Below are positions 35,417-42,528 of a stretch of DNA of 64,000 bases, piece by piece. Numbering within the stretch: position 1 is the stretch's first letter; each line of letters begins with the position of its first letter. The position numbers and the translations under genes are program-made. This DNA comes from Betaproteobacteria bacterium (GTDB taxonomy: Bacteria > Pseudomonadota > Gammaproteobacteria > Burkholderiales > Casimicrobiaceae), in NCBI GenBank assembly GCA_016720425.1, contig JADKKQ010000001.1, positions 744,001 to 808,000 on the forward strand. Reading direction: 5' to 3'. The notes under the pieces are model-generated. The model searched no databases, was not told the origin of the DNA, and saw nothing but the letters and a program-made list of their open reading frames with translations.

Positions 35417-36721
35417 ATGTCGCAACCCAAGCCGACGCATTTCGACACCCTGTCGGTTCACGCCGGGGCGAGACCCGATCCTGCCACGGGTGCACGCGCG
35501 ACGCCGATCCACCAGACGGCGTCGTTCGTGTTTCCGGACAGCGAGGCCGCCGCGGCGCTGTTCAACATGGAGCGCGCCGGCCACGTCTATTCGCGGATCT
35601 CGAATCCGACCAACGCGGTGCTGGAGGAGCGCATCGCCGCGCTCGAAGACGGCGTCGGCGCCATCGCGACGGCCAGCGGCCAGGCGGCGCTGCACCTCGC
35701 CATCGCGACGCTGATGGGCGCGGGAGCGCACATCGTCGCCTCGGCGGCGCTCTACGGCGGCTCGCACAACCTGCTCGACTACACGCTGCCGCGCTTCGGC
35801 ATCGAGACGACGTTCGTCGATCCGCGCGACCTCGACGCCTGGCGGGCCGCGATCCGCCCGAACACGCGGCTCCTCTTCGGCGAGACGCTCGGCAATCCCG
35901 GGCTCGACGTGCTCGACATCCCGCGGGTCGCCGCGCTCGCGCACGACCACGGGCTGCCGCTGCTGGTCGACTCGACGTTCACCACCCCGTGGCTGATGCA
36001 GCCGTTCGCGCACGGCGCCGACCTGGTGGTCCACTCGGCGACCAAGTTCCTGTCGGGGCACGGCGTGGTGATCGGCGGCCTGCTGGTCGATTCGGGCACC
36101 TTCGACTGGGCGTCGCCGGCGGCGAAGGGCCGCTTTTCCACGCTCACCGAGCCCTACGCCGGCTTCCACGGCATGGTGTTCGCCGAGGAGTCGACGACAG
36201 CCGCGTTCCTGCTGCGCGCCCGGCGCGAGGGCCTGCGCGATTTCGGTGCCTGCATGGCGCCGATGTCGGCGTTCCAGATCCTGCAGGGCATCGAGACGCT
36301 GCCGCTGCGCATGGCCCGGCACGTCGACAACGCGCGCCGCGTCGTCGCCTGGCTCATCGAGCAACCGCTGGTGGCCGCGGTCGCGTACCCGGAGCTGCCG
36401 TCGCATCCGGATTGCGCCCTCGCCGCACGCCTGCTGCCGCGCGGCTGCGGCGCGGTGTTCACTTTCGAACTGCGCGCCACGCGCGCGCAGGGCCGGAAGT
36501 TCGTCGACGCGCTGCGCCTGTTCTCGCACCTCGCCAACGTCGGCGACGCGAAGTCGCTGGTCATCCATCCGGCGAGCACCACGCACTTCCGGATGTCGAC
36601 CGACGACCTGCGGCGCGCCGGCATCGGCGAAGGCACGATCCGGCTTTCGGTGGGACTGGAGAGCGCCGACGACCTGATCGACGACCTGGGGCGCGCGCTG
36701 TACGCCGCCGGGAAGGCCTGA
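35417..36721 (+). CDS. O-acetyl-/O-succinylhomoserine sulfhydrylase (PLP-dependent)
   Basis: The 434-residue Cys/Met metabolism PLP enzyme has THFDTLSVHAGARPDP at the N-terminus, YSRISNPTNAVLEERIAALE, substrate loop ATASGQAALHLAIA, PLP Asp in LLVDSTFTTPWL and the Schiff-base lysine in HSATKFLSGHG near 205. Such enzymes condense an activated homoserine with sulfide to give homocysteine (MetY/MetZ). Length and the IHPASTTHFRMS tail favour the O-acetylhomoserine type, but the acyl donor is not certain. TAGAAT about 40 bp upstream of the ATG is a possible -10. It overlaps the next hydrolase gene by one base. Confidence 0.88.
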   Translation: MSQPKPTHFDTLSVHAGARPDPATGARATPIHQTASFVFPDSEAAAALFNMERAGHVYSRISNPTNAVLEERIAALEDGVGAIATASGQAALHLAIATLMGAGAHIVASAALYGGSHNLLDYTLPRFGIETTFVDPRDLDAWRAAIRPNTRLLFGETLGNPGLDVLDIPRVAALAHDHGLPLLVDSTFTTPWLMQPFAHGADLVVHSATKFLSGHGVVIGGLLVDSGTFDWASPAAKGRFSTLTEPYAGFHGMVFAEESTTAAFLLRARREGLRDFGACMAPMSAFQILQGIETLPLRMARHVDNARRVVAWLIEQPLVAAVAYPELPSHPDCALAARLLPRGCGAVFTFELRATRAQGRKFVDALRLFSHLANVGDAKSLVIHPASTTHFRMSTDDLRRAGIGEGTIRLSVGLESADDLIDDLGRALYAAGKA

Positions 36722-37509
36722 TGGAGCTGCCGGTCGCCGGCGAGCGCTGCTACGCCTACACCGGCGGCCGGGCCTTCGACCCGGCGCTGCCGACGGTCGT
36801 CTTCGTGCACGGTGCCGCCAACGACCACAGCGTCTGGGCGCTGCAGTCGCGCCATCTCGCGTGGCACGGCCGCAACGTGCTCGCCGTCGACCTGCCCGGC
36901 CACGGCCGCTCGACCGGGGCGGCGCTGCCGACGGTCGAGGCGCTGGCGGACTGGGTTGCCGCGCTGCTCGACGCGGCCGGCGTCGACGCCGCGACGCTGG
37001 TCGGTCACTCGCTGGGGGCGCTGGTGGCGTTGCGGGCCGCGGCGTGGCATCCGGCGCGGGTGACGCGAATCGCGCTGCTCGGGCCGGCGATGCCGATGAC
37101 GGTCAGCGACTCGCTGCTCGAACTGACGCAGGCGGACGATCCGCGCGCGCTGGCGCTGATCACCGGCTGGTCGTACAGCGCCGCGGCGCAGCTGGGCGGC
37201 AGCCCGGTCCCGGGGATGTGGATGACCGGCACGGCGCGGCGGCTGATGGAGCGGATGTCGCCCGGGGTGCTGCACACCGACCTCCTCGCCTGCCACCGCT
37301 GTGCCGACGGCCTCGTCGCCGCGGCGCGCGTGCGCTGCCCGGCCTTGCTGATTCTGGGCAGCCGGGACATCATGGCGCCGCCGCGGAATGCACAGGCGCT
37401 GATCGCGGCGTTGTCGCAGCAGCAGACGGTGACGCTGGCGGGGTGCGGGCACGCGCTGATGGCCGAGGCGCCGGATGCGGTGCGCGAGGCGCTGGCCCGG
37501 TTCTGCTGA
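36721..37509 (+). CDS. Alpha/beta hydrolase
   Basis: The 262-residue cytoplasmic hydrolase has FVHGAANDHSVW (oxyanion loop), VDLPGHGRSTG, nucleophile elbow LVGHSLGALVAL (Ser near 103), acid LILGSRDIMAPP (Asp) and base GCGHALMAEAP (His). Typical of esterase/lactonase-like enzymes next to MetY/MetZ in betaproteobacteria. The start ATG shares one base with the preceding TGA, so it is translationally coupled to the homocysteine-forming enzyme, suggesting a thioester or acyl-amino-acid role that remains unproven. Confidence 0.85.
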   Translation: MELPVAGERCYAYTGGRAFDPALPTVVFVHGAANDHSVWALQSRHLAWHGRNVLAVDLPGHGRSTGAALPTVEALADWVAALLDAAGVDAATLVGHSLGALVALRAAAWHPARVTRIALLGPAMPMTVSDSLLELTQADDPRALALITGWSYSAAAQLGGSPVPGMWMTGTARRLMERMSPGVLHTDLLACHRCADGLVAAARVRCPALLILGSRDIMAPPRNAQALIAALSQQQTVTLAGCGHALMAEAPDAVREALARFC

Positions 37510-37538
37510 CGCGCCGCTGCCCGCAGGGAGGAGGAGCG

Positions 37539-38303
37539 TTGGGACACGAGATCGATGCACGGCGGGCCGCGTTTCCCGAGGTGCGCACGATAGCCTTCGG
37601 AACGCCGCTGACGTGGCTGCGCCGGGGCGCGGAGGATTTCCGCGCGCAGCCGCTGCAGAGCGCGTTCTACGGCATCTGTTTCGCGCTCATGGGCTGGCTG
37701 ATCGCGCTGACGTTCCGTCACGCCTATCCGTACGTCTCGGCGCTGGTCACCGGGTTCTTTCTGGTCGGCCCGTTCTTCGCCATCGGCCTCTACGACCTCT
37801 CCCGGCGGCGGCAGCGCGGGGAGCCGCCGCAGCTCGCCGCGACGCTCGACGCCTGGCGCCCGAACGTCGCTGCGATCGGCATGTTCGCGCTGGTGCTGGG
37901 CGTCGTGCTGCTGGTCTGGGCGCGCGCGTCGCTGGTGGTGTTCGCGCTCTTCTACACGCAGGAGATGCCGAGCCTCGAGGGCTTCCTGGCGCAGGTGCTC
38001 TCGCTCGACAACCTCGAATTCCTGGTCGCCTATTTCTGCGTCGGCGGGTTCTTCGCGGTGCTGGTGTTCGCGATCAGCGTGGTGTCGGTGCCGATGATGA
38101 TGGACCGCGATGCCGACGGCATCGTCGCCGTGCTGACCAGCCTCAAGGCCTTCGGCAACAACGTGCCGGCGATGATCCTCTGGGGGCTCGTCATCGCGGC
38201 GGTGATCGGGCTGGGCTTCGCGCTCTGGTTCGTCGGGCTGGTCGTCGCCGTGCCCGTCATCGGCCACGCGACCTGGCACGCGTACCGCGACCTCGTCGCC
38301 TGA
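37539..38303 (+). CDS. DUF2189-like integral membrane protein, TTG start
   Basis: The 254-residue protein has about six TM segments. The signature PLTWLRRGAEDFRAQPLQSAFYG and GFFLVGPFFAIGLYDLSRRR match DUF2189 proteins, which sometimes neighbour cytochrome-oxidase genes; function is unknown. The start is TTG 37539, chosen because GGAGGAGGAG lies 3-12 bp upstream and no ATG or GTG fits. It follows the hydrolase gene by 29 bp and may belong to the same transcript. Confidence 0.8.
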   Translation: MGHEIDARRAAFPEVRTIAFGTPLTWLRRGAEDFRAQPLQSAFYGICFALMGWLIALTFRHAYPYVSALVTGFFLVGPFFAIGLYDLSRRRQRGEPPQLAATLDAWRPNVAAIGMFALVLGVVLLVWARASLVVFALFYTQEMPSLEGFLAQVLSLDNLEFLVAYFCVGGFFAVLVFAISVVSVPMMMDRDADGIVAVLTSLKAFGNNVPAMILWGLVIAAVIGLGFALWFVGLVVAVPVIGHATWHAYRDLVA

Positions 38304-38328
38304 CCGCGCCACAGCCGTCGCGGCGCGG
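38304..38328. terminator. Possible bidirectional hairpin between convergent genes
   Basis: A 7-bp stem CCGCGCC / GGCGCGG around an 11-nt loop, directly after the stop of the DUF2189-like gene and 12 bp before the stop of the convergent redoxin gene. There is no T-run. Confidence 0.35.
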
Positions 38329-38339
38329 CTTCGCGCCCG

Positions 38340-38894
38340 CTACCCGGCCTTCCACTTGATCGAGCAGCCGATCGACGGGTGCTGCACCGCCGGCGCCGGC
38401 TCGCCGCGGGCGACCGCCAGCATCGCCGGGCAGAGTTCGCGCACCGCGGTGGGGTCGGGCGAGCGCCCCGACGCATCGAGGCGGCCACGATAGACGAGCC
38501 TGAGTTCGCGGTCGAAGCCGAAGAAGTCCGGCGTGCAGACCGCCCCGTAGGCGCGCGCGACCTCCTGCGTCGCGTCGACCACGTACGGGAAGCCGAAGCC
38601 GTGCCGCGCCGCGACCGCCTGCATGTTGGCGAACGAGTCCTCGGGGTATTCGGCGGGGTCGTTGCTCATCACCGCGATGCAGCCCACGCCGGCGGCGGCG
38701 AGGTCGCGAGCGTCGCGGACGATCTTGTCGACGATCGCCTTGACGTAGGGGCAGTGGTTGCAGATGAACATGACGACCAGTCCGTTCGGCCCGCGGGACG
38801 AGTCGAGCGTGTGCCGCTTGCCGTCGATGCCGGGGAGGTCGAAGGCCGGGGCGTCGGCGCCGAGGCGGCCGGGCGGCGTGGTGAGGCTGACCAT
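38340..38894 (-). CDS. Thioredoxin-like (redoxin) family protein
   Basis: The 184-residue thioredoxin-fold protein has FDLPGIDGKRHTLDSSRG and MFICNHCPYVKAIVDK, with a CxxC motif (CNHC) near residues 45-48. CIAVMSNDPAEYPEDSFANM, TPDFFGFDRELRLVYRGRLD and a C-terminal HPSIGCSIKWK follow. This is the AhpC/TSA-redoxin subfamily of cytoplasmic thiol proteins with an unknown partner. The start is ATG 38894 with AAGGAA upstream; the longer frame is not family-like. It is related to, but distinct from, the exported redoxin at 48518, which shares the C-terminal GCS-x-K ending. Confidence 0.85.
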   Translation of the reverse strand: MVSLTTPPGRLGADAPAFDLPGIDGKRHTLDSSRGPNGLVVMFICNHCPYVKAIVDKIVRDARDLAAAGVGCIAVMSNDPAEYPEDSFANMQAVAARHGFGFPYVVDATQEVARAYGAVCTPDFFGFDRELRLVYRGRLDASGRSPDPTAVRELCPAMLAVARGEPAPAVQHPSIGCSIKWKAG

Positions 38895-38943
38895 GGCAGT
38901 TCCTTCAGGGTGACACCAGCCATGATTGTGCCAAAATTCGTCG

Positions 38944-39819
38944 ATGTCCGATCGACCAGACGTTCCCCGGCACGTCACCCGCCATCGCAATCCGCTGGTG
39001 TTTCTGCGCGCTGCCCGCGGCGCGTACCGCGGCGATCCGGCGACCGAGAGCGTCTACGCCAGCTGGGCACACGCGCTGGCGCAGAACGAATCCCGTGTCG
39101 ATCCGCCGATCTACCTCGCCTCGTGCACCGGCGGTGCCGCGCTGCACCGCGCCGCCGCGCCGGTGCTGATCGGTCGCAGTGCGCCGGCGGCGGCCGCCGT
39201 GCTGGCCGATGACCTCGCGCGCGATCGCCGCGCGGTGCCGGGCGTCATCGGCAGCCGGGCCGGCTGCCTCGCCTTCGCCCGACGCTGGCGGCGGCACACC
39301 GGCTGCGCGCACCGCTGGCGGATGCGCCTGCGCCAGCACGGCCTGACGAGCGTCGCGGCGGTGCCCGTGCCCCCCGGCGCGATGCGCGTGGCCGCAGCGG
39401 CCGACGTGCCCTGGATCATCGGTGCGCAGCTCGCGTTCCGTGCCGAAGCCGGGATGAGCGAGCGCCCCTCCGAGGTGGCCGCGGTGGTGCCGGGCCGGGT
39501 CGCCGGTGGCGAGATCCGGGTCTGGGAAGACGGCGACGTCGTCGCCTATGCGGGCTGCATCGCCGTCGACGCGGCCGCCGCGCGCATCGCTCCCGTCTAC
39601 ACCGCGCCCGACGCGCGAGGCCGAGGCTACGCCGCGGCGCTGGTCGCCGCGCTCGCGCGCGAACTGCTCGCCTGCGGCCACCGTGCGCTGTTCCTGACCG
39701 CCGACGCCGCCAATCCCACGGCGAATTCGCTCTACGCCCGGGTCGGCTTCGCGCTCGTGTCCGAGCAGGAACACTTCGACTTCGTCGCCGAACCCGACGC
39801 CGACGCGGCGCCGGACTGA
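38944..39819 (+). CDS. GNAT-family N-acetyltransferase
   Basis: The 291-residue protein has a divergent N-terminal half (residues 1-150) and a C-terminal GNAT domain. Acetyl-CoA-binding motif A reads RIAPVYTAPDARGRGYAAAL, with VGFALVSEQEHFDF at the end. The two-part build resembles FR47-like GNATs. The acceptor substrate is unknown. The start is ATG 38944; an earlier in-frame ATG at 38926 lacks a ribosome binding site. It is divergent from the redoxin gene (49 bp) and followed 12 bp later by rsmE. Confidence 0.82.
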   Translation: MSDRPDVPRHVTRHRNPLVFLRAARGAYRGDPATESVYASWAHALAQNESRVDPPIYLASCTGGAALHRAAAPVLIGRSAPAAAAVLADDLARDRRAVPGVIGSRAGCLAFARRWRRHTGCAHRWRMRLRQHGLTSVAAVPVPPGAMRVAAAADVPWIIGAQLAFRAEAGMSERPSEVAAVVPGRVAGGEIRVWEDGDVVAYAGCIAVDAAAARIAPVYTAPDARGRGYAAALVAALARELLACGHRALFLTADAANPTANSLYARVGFALVSEQEHFDFVAEPDADAAPD

Positions 39820-39831
39820 TCTGCGCTCTCG

Positions 39832-40569
39832 ATGCAGGCTCCCCGATTCCACGTCGCGCTGGCGCTCGGGCCCGAGGCGGTCGGACGGGACCTGCCATTG
39901 CCCGACGCGGCGGCGCACCACGCGGTGCGCGTGCTGCGGCTCGCCGCGGGACAGCCGCTGGTGCTGTTCGACGGCCGCGGCGGCGAGTGCACGGCGACGC
40001 TCGCGCACGTCGACAAGCGGGGCGCCACGGTGCGCGTCGAGCGCTTCGACGCCGTCGAGCGCGAGTCGGCGCTGGCGATCACGCTGCTGCAGGCGGTCAT
40101 CGCCAACGACATGATGGACTACGCCGTGCGCAAGGCGACCGAGCTCGGCGTCACCGCGGTGCAGCCGGTGCTGACGGCGCGAAGCGCGCCGCTTCCCGCC
40201 GGCGAGCGGGGCGAGCGGCGGCGGCTGCACTGGCAGCAGGTGGCGGTCGCCGCCTGCGAGCAGTGCGGGCGCAATCGCGTGCCCGCGGTGGCGGCGGCGG
40301 CGCCGCTCGCCGCGGTCCTCGCCGGCCGCACGGGCCGCGGGCTGATGCTCGCGCCCAGCGCCGCGCAGTCGCTGGCGGTGCGTCCGCCACCCGACGGGCC
40401 GGTGGCGCTGCTGGTTGGCCCCGAAGGCGGCTTCGCGCCGCAGGAGATCGCCGCGGCGCAGGCCGCGGGCTGGGAGGCCGTCGGCCTGGGGCCGCGGGTG
40501 CTGCGCGCCGAGACCGCGGGCGTGGCCGCGATCGCGGCGATGCAGGTGCTCTGGGGGGACTTCCGATGA
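39832..40569 (+). CDS. rsmE: 16S rRNA (uracil-1498-N3)-methyltransferase RsmE
   Basis: The 245-residue SPOUT-class methyltransferase modifies U1498 in 16S rRNA, using SAM. The N-terminal PUA-like part contains HHAVRVLRLAAGQPLVLFDGRGGE. The C-terminal knot carries KATELGVTAVQPVLTARS, the motif LLVGPEGGFAPQE and LGPRVLRAETAGVAAIA. Length equals the family norm. It starts 12 bp after the acetyltransferase gene and is probably co-transcribed. A REP cluster separates it from the convergent holA gene. Confidence 0.95.
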   Translation: MQAPRFHVALALGPEAVGRDLPLPDAAAHHAVRVLRLAAGQPLVLFDGRGGECTATLAHVDKRGATVRVERFDAVERESALAITLLQAVIANDMMDYAVRKATELGVTAVQPVLTARSAPLPAGERGERRRLHWQQVAVAACEQCGRNRVPAVAAAAPLAAVLAGRTGRGLMLAPSAAQSLAVRPPPDGPVALLVGPEGGFAPQEIAAAQAAGWEAVGLGPRVLRAETAGVAAIAAMQVLWGDFR

Positions 40570-40606
40570 CCCGGCGCGAAGAAGGCGGAATTCCTGTGGC
40601 AACTCG

Positions 40607-40761
40607 TGTGGGAGCGGCTTCAGCCGCGATGCCGTTGCGGGGCGACGATTCGCGCCTGAAGGCGCTCCTGCAAAAGACCAGGCGATCCGCGGCCTGTAGG
40701 AGCGGCTTCAGCCGCGAACGTCCTTCGCGAACATGGCATCGCGCCTGAAGGTGCTCCTGCA
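40607..40761. repeat. REP cluster (two direct and two inverted copies) between rsmE and holA
   Basis: Four REP units: plus orientation at about 40607-40630 and 40695-40719, and inverted at about 40648-40672 and 40738-40761. The plus copies carry the core GGAGCGGCTTCAGCCGCGA. The inverted ones are variants reading GCGCCTGAAGG[CT]GCTCCTG. The alternating arrangement is that of BIMEs. They lie between the 3' ends of convergent genes, where they may act as bidirectional terminators or mRNA-stabilising hairpins. Confidence 0.85.
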
Positions 40762-40822
40762 CGGGCTCAGCGTTCGTCGTCCCGCGCGGACAGGACCGTG
40801 GCGAGCGCCGCCCGCCGCCGAT

Positions 40823-41854
40823 TCAGGACGCCGCACCCGCCGTGAACGCGGGCTTGCCGGACAGCGCCATTGCCAGCGACTGCAGGTCGTCCCAGGCGTT
40901 GCCGCGACCGATGCCCTTCGACAGCGCGTCGAGCCGGGCGAGTCCCTGCAGCAGCGGCAGCACGGCGTCCGGACGCAGCCGCCGTGCGGCGCGTTCCATC
41001 GCCGCCTGGCGCTTGCCCCAGACGCGCGCGTTGCGCACCGCGGTCGCGGCCGGTGTTCCCGCCGCCATCGCCGCGTGTATCGCCGCCAGCGCGTGGACGT
41101 CCTCGCCGAGTTGCCACAGCAGCAGCTGGATGCCTTCGCCCTCCGCTTCGAGCGCGACGATGATGCGGATCGCGCGGGCGGCATCGCCGGTGAGCCACGC
41201 TTCGGACAGCTGGAAGACGTCGAAGCGCGCGACGTCGGCGACCGCCTGCAGGACCGCGTCGTGCGCGACCTCGCCGGCGGGAAGCAGCAGGCCGAGCTTC
41301 TCGATCTCCTGCCGGGCGGCGAAGAGGTTGCCTTCGCAGCGATCGGCGAGGAACGACAGCGTCTCCGACCCCGCGCGCTGCTGCTGTCGCGCGAGGCGGC
41401 CCGCGATCCAGCCGGGCAGATCGTCGCGCTCCAGCGGATACACGGCCACGGCGACGCCCGCCGCCGCGAGCGCCGTGAACCAGCCCGAGGCCTGCGCGGC
41501 ACGGTCGAGGCGGGGCAGCGTCACCAGCAGCACCTGATCGGGATTGGGACGCTCGCCGTAGGCCTGCAGCGCCCGCGCGCCTTCGGTGCCCGGCTTGCCG
41601 CCCGGAATCCTCAGGTCGACGAGCTTGCGTCCACCGAAGAGCCCCATGTTGGCACCGGCCGCGACGAACGTGTCCCAGCGGAAGTCGCGCTCCGCGACCA
41701 GCACTTCGCGTTCGTCGCAACCGTGGCGGCGGGCCGCCGCGCGGATCGCGTCGCCGGCCTCGATCGCGAGCAGCGGCTCGTCGCCGTGGACGACGTAGAT
41801 CGGCGCCAGCGTGCGTTCGAGGTGCTCGGGCAGTTTGCGGACGTTGATTTCCAT
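40823..41854 (-). CDS. holA: DNA polymerase III subunit delta
   Basis: The 343-residue clamp-loader subunit opens the beta sliding clamp. Signatures: PIYVVHGDEPLLAIEAGDAIR at the N-terminus, EREVLVAERDFRWDTFV, NMGLFGGRKLVDLRIPGGKPG, a basic linker FLADRCEGNLFAARQEIEKL and the C-terminal RRLRPDAVLPLLQGLARLD helical collar. Length matches HolA. It is the third gene of leuS-lptE-holA, the usual order in beta- and gammaproteobacteria, read on the minus strand 74 bp after lptE. Confidence 0.95.
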   Translation of the reverse strand: MEINVRKLPEHLERTLAPIYVVHGDEPLLAIEAGDAIRAAARRHGCDEREVLVAERDFRWDTFVAAGANMGLFGGRKLVDLRIPGGKPGTEGARALQAYGERPNPDQVLLVTLPRLDRAAQASGWFTALAAAGVAVAVYPLERDDLPGWIAGRLARQQQRAGSETLSFLADRCEGNLFAARQEIEKLGLLLPAGEVAHDAVLQAVADVARFDVFQLSEAWLTGDAARAIRIIVALEAEGEGIQLLLWQLGEDVHALAAIHAAMAAGTPAATAVRNARVWGKRQAAMERAARRLRPDAVLPLLQGLARLDALSKGIGRGNAWDDLQSLAMALSGKPAFTAGAAS

Positions 41855-41928
41855 GACGGCGTGGTGGCGTGGCGGGCGCCGTGCAGCGCAGCGCGAGGCC
41901 GGAACGCCCGGCCGCGACCCGGGCTGCG

Positions 41929-42519
41929 TCAGGTCGGCGGCTTCGCGACCTGCAATCGGCGCGCGATCTGCTGGACGGCGTCGCCCTGCATTTCCTTCAG
42001 CAGCCGGACTTCCTCGTACTCGCGCGCCAGCACCTCGGATTCGCTGTAGGTGTAGGCGCGGCGCAGGACGATCTGCGTCAGGGGCAGCCAGTCGCGGCCG
42101 GTCGCGTCGTGCAGGTGGTAGGTCACGCGCTTGGTCAGCGCGTACTCGCGCACCTTGCCGCCGCCGGACAGCGACAGCACCGACTTGTCGTCGACCGGCG
42201 CCGGAACGTCGAGGATGACCTCGGCCGCCGCCGCGCTGTCGACCACGCGGGCGCCGCCGGAGGCCTCGATCGCGCGCTTCAGCTCCTGTGCGATCGGAGT
42301 CCCGGCGGGCACGTTGAGGTAGATGGTCGAGAACGCGTACTTGAACTCGCCGCGCAGCGCAAAGCCGCAGGCGCCGACCAGCAGCACCGCGGCCAGCACG
42401 ACCAGCGCGCGGCCGACACCACCGGCCTTTGCAGGAGCGGCTTCAGCCGCGAACGCAGTTTCAGGGCGGCCATTCGCGGCTGCCGCCGCGCCCGCATGGA
42501 TTCTCGTCGGCTGCTTCAC
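41929..42519 (-). CDS. lptE: LPS-assembly lipoprotein LptE with REP-extended N-terminus
   Basis: LptE plugs the LptD barrel that inserts LPS into the outer membrane. The mature part is typical: lipobox LLVGAC, then GFALRGEFKYAFSTIYLNVP, and the TYSESEVLAREYEEVRLLKEM signature. The lipid-accepting Cys is residue 51, so the region before the hydrophobic core is about 35 residues long instead of the usual few. Part of it (FAAEAAPAK, residues 23-31) is the in-frame translation of a REP element. The GTG start at 42519 is 9 bp after the leuS stop; no other start precedes the hydrophobic core. Function as an essential lipoprotein is inferred from operon position and motifs. Confidence 0.88.
   Translation of the reverse strand: MKQPTRIHAGAAAAANGRPETAFAAEAAPAKAGGVGRALVVLAAVLLVGACGFALRGEFKYAFSTIYLNVPAGTPIAQELKRAIEASGGARVVDSAAAAEVILDVPAPVDDKSVLSLSGGGKVREYALTKRVTYHLHDATGRDWLPLTQIVLRRAYTYSESEVLAREYEEVRLLKEMQGDAVQQIARRLQVAKPPT
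42429..42457 (+). repeat. REP element inside the lptE coding region
   Basis: GGAGCGGCTTCAGCCGCGA followed by ACGCAG lies wholly inside lptE (minus strand), where it is read as AFAAEAAPA. It is the only REP copy within a gene in this window and adds codons before the lipoprotein signal. Confidence 0.85.
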
Positions 42520-42528
42520 GGCGCCCGG

